A DNA stretch of 64,000 nucleotides from Bradyrhizobium sp. Gha (GTDB lineage: Bacteria; Pseudomonadota; Alphaproteobacteria; Rhizobiales; Xanthobacteraceae). A program made the translations under genes and the position numbers. Positions 52,964 through 60,456 of the stretch are shown in pieces; the first letter of the stretch is position 1, and every line of letters begins with the position of its first letter. The DNA is taken from NCBI RefSeq assembly GCF_900113735.1, contig NZ_FOQM01000023.1, positions 62,001 to 126,000 of the forward strand, in the 5' to 3' direction. The notes under the pieces are model-generated. The model was not told the DNA's origin. It ran no database searches and worked only from the letters and a program-made list of their open reading frames with translations.

Positions 52964-53923
52964 TCACGCCTCGCGCAGCTCCGACGGTGTCGCACCAAAA
53001 CGCTTGCGGAAAGCGCGATTGAAATAGGACAGATCGGAAAAGCCCGAGGAATGCGCGATGTCGCTGATCTTGCGCGCTCGCGCGCGGGGATCGCCGAGCA
53101 GCTTTCGCGCCAGCAGCAGGCGCTGCTCGAGCACGAATTCGGTGAACGTGGTGCCCGCCTGCTCGAACAGCCGCTGCGCCTGGCGCGAGCTGAGCCCCGA
53201 GCGGGTCGCGACCTCGGACAGGCAGAGATCGTTGCGGCCGAGGGCTGCCATCACGTCGGCGCGCATGAGATCGAGACGGGCTGCCGCATGGCCGCGACCA
53301 CGCGCGAGCGCCGCATGCTCGGCATCGGTGCCGAGCAAGAGGCCGACGAGATCGATCATGTGTTGCGCGGTCAGGCGCTGGCCGACCGCGTCGAGATGCG
53401 GCGCGTGATGAGCAGCCAGCGCATGATAGCGGAAGATGGTCTCGGCGACGGCGCCGTCGGACAGCACCTTCGACAGCTTCTCTTCGGCGCGCGGATTGAT
53501 GTCGAGCAGCGCGCGGCGCGGCATTCGGATGGTGGTGAAGCGGTTCTCGTCGGTGTGACCGACGCTGCCCATAATGCCCATGTCGGCCAGCACCATCTGC
53601 GCCGGTTCGAGCTCGACGGTGTGACCGTTCTGCCTGATGCTGACGAGGCCCGCATGCGCCGCGATCAGCACCAGATCGTCGCTGCCATCGGCGAGCCCGC
53701 TTTGGGTGCGCGAATATTGTGCGGAAGCACCTTCGGGAATGGCGAGCGCGATATTGTCGACCACGCTGACCTGCAGGCGGCAATCGATGCTGTCGCCATG
53801 GCTCGGCCCGATCTCGAGGCCACAAGCCCCCAGGGCCCGCTCGCGCCAATGTTCGAAGGCCGGGCCCTGCGGCAGCCCGGTATATTGGTGAATAAAAATT
53901 CCTGGCGGCTTGGCTGCATCCAT
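52964..53923 (-). CDS. AraC-family transcriptional regulator
   Basis: 319 residues from ATG 53923 (MDAAKPPGIFIHQYT); a longer frame to 53983 adds low-complexity sequence. The C-terminal double HTH is clear: DLCLSEVATRSGLSSRQAQR and KISDIAHSSGFSDLSYFNRA, then FRKRFGATPSELRE. The N-terminal domain has no recognised ligand motif. It follows the NDH-2-like gene in the same direction (it is upstream of it by strand order), so it may activate that gene. Confidence 0.9.
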   Translation of the reverse strand: MDAAKPPGIFIHQYTGLPQGPAFEHWRERALGACGLEIGPSHGDSIDCRLQVSVVDNIALAIPEGASAQYSRTQSGLADGSDDLVLIAAHAGLVSIRQNGHTVELEPAQMVLADMGIMGSVGHTDENRFTTIRMPRRALLDINPRAEEKLSKVLSDGAVAETIFRYHALAAHHAPHLDAVGQRLTAQHMIDLVGLLLGTDAEHAALARGRGHAAARLDLMRADVMAALGRNDLCLSEVATRSGLSSRQAQRLFEQAGTTFTEFVLEQRLLLARKLLGDPRARARKISDIAHSSGFSDLSYFNRAFRKRFGATPSELREA

Positions 53924-54085
53924 CTGATTTCTAGCCCCTCTCCGGCACCATGATCGGCGGCGCGGACTGCAAATTCCGGGCATTTGACGCCGGGAAATGC
54001 ATGGAGGTTCAAATCAGGGGCGGATTCGGCGGGATTTGTCGGATTACGACGGCGGAATGGACGGTGGCGACAGTTCGGCACCGCG

Positions 54086-55138
54086 CTACTTCTTCGCGGG
54101 CGCCTGCGGCTGGGACGGCGGCACGGTCTCGATCAGCTTGCCTGAGAATACCGGCGCCGAGGTCGGCTGGCCGTTGGGCGAGCCGCCGGACTGCTCGACA
54201 GTGACGGCATAGGTCGCGCCGTTGACCACATCGGTATCGTAGCCGGCGAGCAGCGGACGTGCAGTGAACTCGCCATTGCCGATCACGCCCAGCGAACGCG
54301 GGCGCGGCAGCTTGTCGGAGATCAGCCAGAGCTCAAAACTCTTGCCCGGTTCCGGCGTCGCACCGACCTTGCGCACCGTGAAGTTCTTGGTCGCGCCGTC
54401 AATGGTGAGGATGAAGGCAGGACCGCCGCTCTGGCCCTGCAACAGGGCGACATATTGCGCAGGCGAGGACAGCGGCGCGGCCGGTGTCTTGACCTCGACC
54501 GTCTGGATGCGTGGCGCGGGGCGCAGCGCGCCGGGAAGTGCATCGGGCTGGAGGATCTGAAGCGACAGCGTCACCAGCAGCGCGGCCGCGAGCGCGCCCA
54601 CGGCGGAGGCGATGGTGCGCCAGCGCTTCACGCGGCGCTGGAGAGAGACCACGTTAGCGTCACCGACGACAGTCGCGGGCGCCACCGGCGCAACGTGCGG
54701 ATCGGGCGCATGGGTCTGCGGCACGAATTGCGGCGGAAAAGTCGGAACGGCGTCAGAGCCGGATTCAGGTGGCGCCGGTGGCTGCATCTCAAGCGGCGGA
54801 GCATCCGGCGAGGAAGGTTCTGGGGATGAGACTTGCGGCGAAACGGACTCCGGCGGTGGCGGCGGCGCGTCAGACAGCACCGGCGGTGTCCCGGACGAAT
54901 CCTGCGACGACACCGGGAGCGCGATCTCGCGCCTGATGTTCTCCCATACGATCGGCCGCGGCTCGATCGTGCCGACCATCTGGTTGAGGACGGCGAGCCT
55001 GTATTCCCAGCTCTGCACGACGGCCGCGAACTCCGGATCCACCGCCATCATGGTGGCGACCTGCGCGCGCTCGTCGGCATCGAGCGTGCCGAGCGCATAT
55101 TCCGCGGCGAGCGCGATATGGTCCTCGCTATAGGCCAT
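54086..55138 (-). CDS. Anti-sigma factor with Pro-rich linker (RskA-like)
   Basis: 350 residues from ATG 55138. N-terminal zinc-less anti-sigma region EDHIALAAEYALGTLDADER (about 5-80) binds the sigma factor; a long Pro/Ser-rich cytoplasmic linker (about 90-165, with PPPPPESVSPQ and PPAPPESGS) follows; a single transmembrane segment at about 180-200 (WRTIASAVGALAAALLVTLS); then a periplasmic RskA-like C-terminal domain (about 215-335). It lies 74 bases after the ECF sigma gene on the same strand. Together they form a membrane-signalled ECF system. The sensed signal is unknown. Confidence 0.87.
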   Translation of the reverse strand: MAYSEDHIALAAEYALGTLDADERAQVATMMAVDPEFAAVVQSWEYRLAVLNQMVGTIEPRPIVWENIRREIALPVSSQDSSGTPPVLSDAPPPPPESVSPQVSSPEPSSPDAPPLEMQPPAPPESGSDAVPTFPPQFVPQTHAPDPHVAPVAPATVVGDANVVSLQRRVKRWRTIASAVGALAAALLVTLSLQILQPDALPGALRPAPRIQTVEVKTPAAPLSSPAQYVALLQGQSGGPAFILTIDGATKNFTVRKVGATPEPGKSFELWLISDKLPRPRSLGVIGNGEFTARPLLAGYDTDVVNGATYAVTVEQSGGSPNGQPTSAPVFSGKLIETVPPSQPQAPAKK

Positions 55139-55148
55139 CACTTTCCTT

Positions 55149-55173
55149 CACCTCTCCCGCGAAGGGAGAGGTG
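55149..55173. repeat. Short palindrome between sigma and anti-sigma genes
   Basis: CACCTCTCCC (55149-55158) and GGGAGAGGTG (55164-55173) pair perfectly. The same arm sequence (CACCT.TCCC / GGGAGAGGT) recurs inside the repeat at 55799-55922, so both belong to one repeat family. Confidence 0.65.
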
Positions 55174-55215
55174 GACAACCGTCGCCGCTCTGGTTCGTGC
55201 CACTCTCATCATCCT

Positions 55216-55761
55216 CTAAAGTCCGAGGCACTCCCGGATATCCAGAATGCTGCGCCGCAGCCACGTCTTCACCGTGTTGACGGGCGCTGCGAATTTCTCC
55301 GCCAATTGCTCGCGGCTCCAGCCGTTATAGTACGCGAGAAGCACCAGCCGCTGACGGTCCGGCTCGAGCCGGCCGATACATTCCAAGAGTCGCTTCAATT
55401 CCTCCGACATCTCCCGGCGCGCCAGGGGATCGGGACTGTCGGCGGCAACTTCCATGGCCTGCGGCTGCTCCTCGATGGAGGCTTCCGTCTTCCTGCGCAC
55501 GATATCGATGGCGCGGTTGCGCGCGATCGACGCCATCCACGTGATCGGCGACGACAGCGTCGGATTGAACTGGCCGGCGCTGTTCCAGATCTTGACGTAG
55601 GTCTCCTGAATGACCTCCTCTGCGAGATCCTGTCGGCGCAAGATACGAAGGACGACGCCATAGAGTTTCGCGCGCGTGGCGCCATAGAGGCGCTCGAACG
55701 CCGCCTGATCGCGCTTCGCCACCGCCTCGATCAGCCCGACCAGTTCTGCTGACGTCAGCAT
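55216..55761 (-). CDS. ECF sigma factor (SigK-like)
   Basis: 181 residues. Sigma-70 region 2 (AFERLYGATRAKLYGVVLRI, then RRQDLAEEVIQETYVKIWNS and WMASIARNRAIDIVRRKTE) and region 4 (LACIGR.. RLVLLAYYNGWSREQLAEKF) are present. Region 4 is followed by VNTVKTWLRRSILDIRECLG. It is paired with the RskA-like anti-sigma gene just downstream, which fits SigK/SigL-type ECF groups. A repeat follows upstream of it. Confidence 0.92.
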   Translation of the reverse strand: MLTSAELVGLIEAVAKRDQAAFERLYGATRAKLYGVVLRILRRQDLAEEVIQETYVKIWNSAGQFNPTLSSPITWMASIARNRAIDIVRRKTEASIEEQPQAMEVAADSPDPLARREMSEELKRLLECIGRLEPDRQRLVLLAYYNGWSREQLAEKFAAPVNTVKTWLRRSILDIRECLGL

Positions 55762-55798
55762 TCAGCCCCCCAACGCGCGGCCCCGTCGCGTCCCTTTT

Positions 55799-55922
55799 CA
55801 CCTGTCCCCGAACGGGGAGAGGTCGATTTGCGCAGCAAGCCGGGTGAGGGGGTACGGGGCTAACGGGAGACCGTCACCCCTCACCCGGCGCTCCGCGCCG
55901 ACCTCTCCCAAGGGAAAGGTGG
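55799..55922. repeat. Intergenic palindromic repeat
   Basis: Arms CACCTGTCCCCGAACGGGGA and AGAGGTCG ... GCCGGGTGAGGGG (55799-55851) face CCCCTCACCCGGCGCTCCGC and GACCTCTCCCAAGGGAAAGGTG (55877-55921). It shares its arms with 55149-55173. It occupies much of the 323-base gap (55762-56084) between sigma factor and fliJ; I see no gene in the rest. Confidence 0.75.
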
Positions 55923-56084
55923 ACACCGCCGTCGCTGACACAGCAATCATTGCCGCTACCATAGCGCGCGGCCGAGCCCGTCACCAAGGGGCGGCGCGGC
56001 ACGCTGTGGACAGCGCACGCAAAAACCCGGACCTTGCGGGTCCGGGCTCGCAAATTCACTCGTGGTTTTGACCGCCGGCTGCCT

Positions 56085-56504
56085 TTAGGCGACGGCGCCG
56101 ATGCGGGAGCGCATCAAACCGATGCTGTCGAGATCGGCTTGCTCGCGGGCATTTTCCTCGGCGCGCTCGCGGGCCTGGTCGCGTTCGTCCAGCAGCTCGA
56201 CCTTCTTCAGCTCCTCGAAGGCTTCGCCGAGCGCGGCCTTGGCTTCCTCGAGCTGGCCCCTGAGCTCGTCGGCCGAGCGGGTCAGGTTCTCGCGGCGCTG
56301 GATGGCGGCCTTGGCATAGGTCGGATAGGCGAAATGCGCGGGGTCGTTGATCCCGGCGCGGTCCTGCTCGGTCTGGATCTCGCGATCAAGATCGATCGAC
56401 ATCCGCTGGAAGTCGGCGATCATGGACTCGATCTGGGCGACCCGGCGGCGCTTCTCGTCGACCTGAAACTTCTTCAGGCGGATGAGGGTATCACGTGACT
56501 TCAT
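56085..56504 (-). CDS. fliJ: Flagellar export chaperone FliJ
   Basis: 139 residues from ATG 56504 (MKSRDTLIRLKKFQVDEKRR); an earlier ATG adds 29 unlikely residues. Almost entirely coiled coil (heptads through LDREIQTEQDRA, EDQAREREN-like charge blocks: LDERDQARERAEENAREQ). The length is usual for FliJ, which stimulates FliI and chaperones filament-export substrates. It follows fliI on the minus strand by about 130 bases. Confidence 0.85.
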   Translation of the reverse strand: MKSRDTLIRLKKFQVDEKRRRVAQIESMIADFQRMSIDLDREIQTEQDRAGINDPAHFAYPTYAKAAIQRRENLTRSADELRGQLEEAKAALGEAFEELKKVELLDERDQARERAEENAREQADLDSIGLMRSRIGAVA

Positions 56505-56636
56505 CGACTCGTACTCCCCAGAAGTCCCTTGGCTGCAAGACACGCACACATTGGGACGGCACCGGTCCCCCACAGGCCCCGTATTGGCCAAGACCGGTTC
56601 TGCTACTCTGTGGGAGCGGATGATGACGGGACAAAG

Positions 56637-57962
56637 TTAGCGTTCCGTTTCCAAATTACCGAGGATTTGCGCCAATTGGCGATAGCCGTCGGCCAATGAC
56701 GCATTTTCGTCCTTGCGCTGGCGCAGGAAGGCTTCGAGCGGCTCGTGCAGCCGGATCGCCTCGTCGACCTCGGGGCTGGAGCCGGCCCGGTAGGCCCCTA
56801 ATCGGATCAGCTCCTCCATATCAGCGTAAGTCGCCATCACCGCCCGCGCCTTCTGGATGACAGGCCAGAACTGCGGATCCGCCGATTTCGGCATGGTGCG
56901 GGACACGGATTTGAGGATGTTGATGGCGGGGTAGCGGCCGCGCTCCGCGATCGAGCGCTGCATCACGATGTGGCCGTCGAGGATGCCGCGAACCGCATCC
57001 GCGATCGGCTCGTTATGATCGTCGCCGTCGACCAGCACCGTGAAGATCGCGGTGATGGCACCCTCGCCCATGCCCGGGCCGGCGCGCTCCAAAAGCTTCG
57101 GCAACTCGGTGAAGACGGTCGGCGTGTAGCCCTTGGCGGTCGGCGGCTCACCGGCGGACAACCCGATCTCGCGCTGGGCCATGGCGAAGCGCGTCACCGA
57201 GTCCATCAGACAGAGCACGTCCTGGCCCTCGTCGCGAAAATATTCGGCGACCGCGAGCGTCAGATACGCCGCCTGCCGCCGCATCAGGGCCGGCTCGTCA
57301 GAGGTCGCGACCACGACGACGGAGCGCGCAAGCCCCTCCTCGCCCAAATCGTCCTGCAAGAACTCCTGCACCTCGCGGCCGCGTTCGCCGATCAGCCCGA
57401 TGACGCTGACGGCGGCATCGACGTTGCGCGCGAGCATCGAGAGCAGCACCGACTTGCCGACGCCGGACCCTGCGAAGATGCCCATGCGCTGGCCGCGGCA
57501 GCAGGTGAGAAAGGTGTTCATCGCGCGCACGCCGAGATCCAGCGGTGCGCCGACACGCTTGCGCGAATGCGCCGGCGGCGGCGCATTCCGATACGGCATC
57601 GGCGAGGCGCCTTGCGGCAACGGCCCCTTGCCGTCGATCGGCTCGCCCAACGCGTTGACGACGCGGCCGAGCCAGGCCGAAGACGGACGTACCTGATTGG
57701 CGGCGTTGGCGATCACCGCCTTGCAGCCGCGACGCACGCCGTCGAGGCCGGCGAACGGCATCACGACAGCGTTGTTGCCGGAGAAGCCGATCACCTCGCA
57801 GGGAATGGACCGGTTGGCACCGGTCTCGATCACGAGCCGCGCGCCGACCGACATCGCGTGAATGGGTCCGGCCACCTCGACCATCAGGCCGCGAACGCCG
57901 ACCACACGGCCATAGATGTTGACGCCGTCGATATCGCCGATCTGTTCGGCCAAAGCCTTCAT
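56637..57962 (-). CDS. fliI: Flagellum-specific export ATPase FliI
   Basis: 441 residues. F1-beta-like ATPase: Walker A GIFAGSGVGKSVLLS near residue 160, Walker B VLCLMDSVTRFAMAQREIGL near residue 250. The N-terminal 90 residues (YGRVVGVRGLMVEVAGPIHA) are the barrel domain of FliI. It powers/assists unfolding of flagellar export substrates and works with FliJ and FlhA. It is divergent from ctrA; a CtrA-like site lies 72 bases upstream of its ATG. Confidence 0.94.
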   Translation of the reverse strand: MKALAEQIGDIDGVNIYGRVVGVRGLMVEVAGPIHAMSVGARLVIETGANRSIPCEVIGFSGNNAVVMPFAGLDGVRRGCKAVIANAANQVRPSSAWLGRVVNALGEPIDGKGPLPQGASPMPYRNAPPPAHSRKRVGAPLDLGVRAMNTFLTCCRGQRMGIFAGSGVGKSVLLSMLARNVDAAVSVIGLIGERGREVQEFLQDDLGEEGLARSVVVVATSDEPALMRRQAAYLTLAVAEYFRDEGQDVLCLMDSVTRFAMAQREIGLSAGEPPTAKGYTPTVFTELPKLLERAGPGMGEGAITAIFTVLVDGDDHNEPIADAVRGILDGHIVMQRSIAERGRYPAINILKSVSRTMPKSADPQFWPVIQKARAVMATYADMEELIRLGAYRAGSSPEVDEAIRLHEPLEAFLRQRKDENASLADGYRQLAQILGNLETER

Positions 57963-58033
57963 GGGGCGCGCGCTTTCATCATCCAGGCTTTCACGGCAAA
58001 ACCCTTAAATTTCGCCATATTTCTGAACGGCGC

Positions 58034-58048
58034 TTAACTTCGTGTTTA
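58034..58048. promoter_or_regulatory. Candidate CtrA-binding site between fliI and ctrA
   Basis: TTAA-N7-TTTAC at 58034-58049, one mismatch from TTAA-N7-TTAAC. It is 72 bases upstream of the fliI ATG and could serve fliI-fliJ and ctrA. A half-site TTAACCATCTG at 58257-58267 lies nearer to ctrA. Confidence 0.55.
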
Positions 58049-58114
58049 CCCGCATCATTAATCATTGCGTCACTGTCTTTGTGACTGAGCGTGGCTCCCT
58101 TTCAGAAGAAGGCT

Positions 58115-58284
58115 GAGTCGCGGGAGTCGGTTAGACCCGTCTCTTAAAGTGGAACTTGAACGGAGCCGGATAACGAAAGCTGCTTCACGCGCAAGACCTT
58201 AGGGCGATTCGGCAAAAATTGCACCGGGGGGACTTGCGTTCCAGAATCAGGATTTGTTAACCATCTGTTGTCAGGATCCGAATC
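58115..58284. promoter_or_regulatory. Cluster of four GANTC sites upstream of ctrA
   Basis: GAGTC at 58115-58119 and 58124-58128, GAATC at 58244-58248 and 58280-58284. GANTC is the CcrM methylation motif that couples ctrA promoter activity to replication in Caulobacter. In the 401-base gap 57963-58363 I see no gene. Function here is inference. Confidence 0.6.
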
Positions 58285-58363
58285 AGTTGTTCAAAGGCGT
58301 TTTGTTGAGTGCCGCGAATGCGGCCGACCTGACGCCCAGGAGCGGCGACTATGGGGAACTGGC

Positions 58364-59065
58364 ATGCGCGTTTTGCTGATTGAAGATGACAGCGCCGTCG
58401 CGCAGTCGATCGAGCTGATGCTGAAGTCCGAGAGCTTCAACGTCTACACGACCGATTTGGGGGAAGAAGGCGTCGACCTCGGTAAATTATACGATTACGA
58501 CATTATCCTTCTCGACCTCAACCTGCCCGACATGTCCGGATACGACGTGCTCAAGCAGCTTCGGGTCTCCAAGATCAAGACACCGATCCTGATCCTCTCC
58601 GGCCTCGCCGGCATCGAGGACAAGGTCAAGGGTCTCGGCGTCGGCGCCGACGACTACATGACGAAGCCCTTCCATAAAGACGAACTGGTTGCCCGCATCC
58701 ACGCGATCGTGCGCCGCTCCAAGGGTCACGCCCAGTCGGTCATCCAGACCGGCGACCTCGTGGTCAACCTCGACACCAAGACGGTCGAAGTCGGTGGCCA
58801 GCGCGTGCATCTGACGGGCAAGGAGTACCAGATGCTGGAGCTGCTCTCGCTCCGCAAGGGTACCACCCTGACCAAGGAAATGTTCCTCAACCATCTCTAC
58901 GGCGGCATGGACGAGCCCGAGCTGAAGATCATCGACGTCTTCATCTGCAAGCTCCGCAAGAAGCTCGCCAACGCATCCGAGGGCCGCAACTTCATCGAGA
59001 CCGTGTGGGGCCGCGGCTACGTGCTGCGCGAGCCGCACGAGCACGAAGAGCGCATTCCCGCCTGA
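58364..59065 (+). CDS. ctrA: Cell-cycle response regulator CtrA
   Basis: 233 residues from ATG 58364 (MRVLLIEDDSAVAQSIELML); an earlier in-frame ATG at 58268 adds 32 residues. Receiver domain with phospho-acceptor Asp51 in IILLDLNLPDMSGYD, and the C-terminal winged-helix DNA-binding domain with GKEYQMLELLSLRKGTTLTK and FIETVWGRGYVLREP. CtrA controls cell cycle, flagellar and methylation genes in alphaproteobacteria. It is divergent from fliI-fliJ. Regulation by GANTC methylation and CtrA itself is suggested by the upstream sites. Confidence 0.96.
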   Translation: MRVLLIEDDSAVAQSIELMLKSESFNVYTTDLGEEGVDLGKLYDYDIILLDLNLPDMSGYDVLKQLRVSKIKTPILILSGLAGIEDKVKGLGVGADDYMTKPFHKDELVARIHAIVRRSKGHAQSVIQTGDLVVNLDTKTVEVGGQRVHLTGKEYQMLELLSLRKGTTLTKEMFLNHLYGGMDEPELKIIDVFICKLRKKLANASEGRNFIETVWGRGYVLREPHEHEERIPA

Positions 59066-59116
59066 TCTCTGGGTTTACGTCGCGCGCCCGAATCGGGCTC
59101 GCTCCTCCCAGCCTGG

Positions 59117-59150
59117 ACCCCGCCGCAAATGGCGGGGTTTTGTTTTTTTG
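59117..59150 (+). terminator. Rho-independent terminator after ctrA
   Basis: ACCCCGCC (59117-59124) and GGCGGGGT (59131-59138) form the stem around GCAAAT; a TTTTGTTTTTTT run follows to about 59149. A clean terminator separating ctrA from the next gene group. Confidence 0.9.
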
Positions 59151-59318
59151 GTCGCGTCAAGCACGGGCCAGCAGCGGTGTGGCGACGCCGGCGCCGGACC
59201 CGCAACGCGCTGCGGCCTCCCGCGGGCAGCTAGTTTGTTTCTGGGGATCGAACCTATCGGCCCGGTGCAGCGACCAAGCGATCGTGCCAGAATTCGCAGG
59301 CGCCAAATTGGACCTCCC

Positions 59319-59723
59319 ATGATCCTGCAATCGCTCGCCGGCCTGCCCGCCTTCCTGGTCTATTTCTGCACGGGGCTGATTGCGATAGTGGCATATCTGT
59401 TCGTCTACACGCGGATCACACCGCACAACGAGTTCCAGCTGATCCGCGACAACGATCCTGCCGCGGCGATTGCGCTCGGCCTCAGCCTGCTCGGCTTCGT
59501 GGCGCCGCTGTTCAGCGCGATCGCGCATTCGGCCAACGTGCTGGACTGCCTGGTCTGGGCTGCAATCGCGCTGATCGTGCAGGTCGCCGTATTCTACATC
59601 GTGAAGATCCCGGTGCCGAACCTGTCGGGCCGGATCGCCGCGGGTGAGCTCGCGCCCGCCATCTGGCTCGGCCTGTCCTCGCTTGCTGCCGGCCTCCTGA
59701 ACGCCGCCTGCATGATCTACTGA
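59319..59723 (+). CDS. DUF350 membrane protein
   Basis: 134 residues from ATG 59319 (MILQSLAGLPAFLVYFCTGL). Four hydrophobic segments; two related halves, typical of DUF350/YjfL: TPHNEFQLIRDNDPAAAIAL between segments one and two, and VPNLSGRIAAGELAPAIWLG between three and four. In E. coli yjfL lies next to a YgiB-like and a glutathionylspermidine-synthase-like gene (yjfM, yjfC); the same order appears here. It is 2 bases upstream of the next gene. Confidence 0.83.
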   Translation: MILQSLAGLPAFLVYFCTGLIAIVAYLFVYTRITPHNEFQLIRDNDPAAAIALGLSLLGFVAPLFSAIAHSANVLDCLVWAAIALIVQVAVFYIVKIPVPNLSGRIAAGELAPAIWLGLSSLAAGLLNAACMIY

Positions 59724-59725
59724 CC

Positions 59726-60145
59726 ATGGCCGCGAAGCCTCCTCCCAAGGATTTTGGCAAGCGCAGGCCGGCGGCAATAGCGTCGGCACCGCGGCAGCCC
59801 GTGAAGCGCTCCGGCCACGTCGCCCTGCTGGTGATGGGGACGATCGCGGTTGGCGCCAGCGCCTACACGCTGATGCCGCGGCGGAGTTGCGATCCCTTGC
59901 CTGCCGGAACGACACCCCCCGGGGTGACCGCGCCGGGCACGGCTGCGGCAGCACCAACGAGGACCGATTGCAGCAGCAGCGGCCATGGCTCGTCGGGAAG
60001 CTCGCACTGGTCATCGCGGTCCGGCTTCTACAGCAGCGACTCCTCAACTCATTCCTCGTCGGGCGGCCCGTCCGATGCAGGTTCCGGCGGCGTCACGCGC
60101 GGCGGCTTCGGTTCGTTCGCGCATGCTTTCTCGGGCGGCAGTTGA
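59726..60145 (+). CDS. Ser/Gly-rich single-span protein (DUF1190/YgiB-like position)
   Basis: 139 residues. A basic N-terminus (PPKDFGKRRPAAIASAPRQP), one membrane segment (HVALLVMGTIAVGASAYTLM) and an exported Ser/Gly-rich tail (GHGSSGSSHWSSRSGFYSSD ... SSGGPSDAGSGGVTRGGFGS). In the E. coli yjfLMC set the middle gene encodes a DUF1190 protein with a similar Ser/Gly-rich end. No clear sequence match is visible beyond layout, so this is assignment by position. It starts 2 bases after the DUF350 gene. Confidence 0.6.
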   Translation: MAAKPPPKDFGKRRPAAIASAPRQPVKRSGHVALLVMGTIAVGASAYTLMPRRSCDPLPAGTTPPGVTAPGTAAAAPTRTDCSSSGHGSSGSSHWSSRSGFYSSDSSTHSSSGGPSDAGSGGVTRGGFGSFAHAFSGGS

Positions 60146-60207
60146 CACGCGAGGTTTTGAACAACGCTGCGCGCCGGTCTGGTTTAAGACGCGCGGGAGG
60201 ACGCACC

Positions 60208-60453
60208 ATGAAACGCTCGCGACGGGTCATGCTCACGCTGATGGGAAGCGCCGCGGTCAGCGCCATCTCGACGGGATTTACCAGGCGCGAGCGTCCCTGC
60301 GGCTCCGCCCTCGAAGCTGTGCCCGGTATCGACGGCAAGCCGTATTGCCGGCCGAGCTATGGCGGCTTCGGCGGCACGCTGCATCGCATGCAAGGCAGCC
60401 ATCATGGTCAAGGTCATGGCGGTCATGGTGGCCACGGCGGGCACGGTGGCTGA
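60208..60453 (+). CDS. Small exported or anchored protein ending in Gly-His repeats
   Basis: 81 residues from ATG 60208; GGGAGG at 60195-60200. Tat-like start (KRSRRVMLTLMGSAAVSAIS), then GFTRRERPCG, CRPSYGGFGG, and a repeat tail GHGGHGGHGGHGG. The protein ends at Gly-Gly. It is 3 bases upstream of the ATP-grasp ligase gene, so it is a likely partner or substrate. Family not recognised. Confidence 0.62.
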   Translation: MKRSRRVMLTLMGSAAVSAISTGFTRRERPCGSALEAVPGIDGKPYCRPSYGGFGGTLHRMQGSHHGQGHGGHGGHGGHGG

Positions 60454-60456
60454 CAC

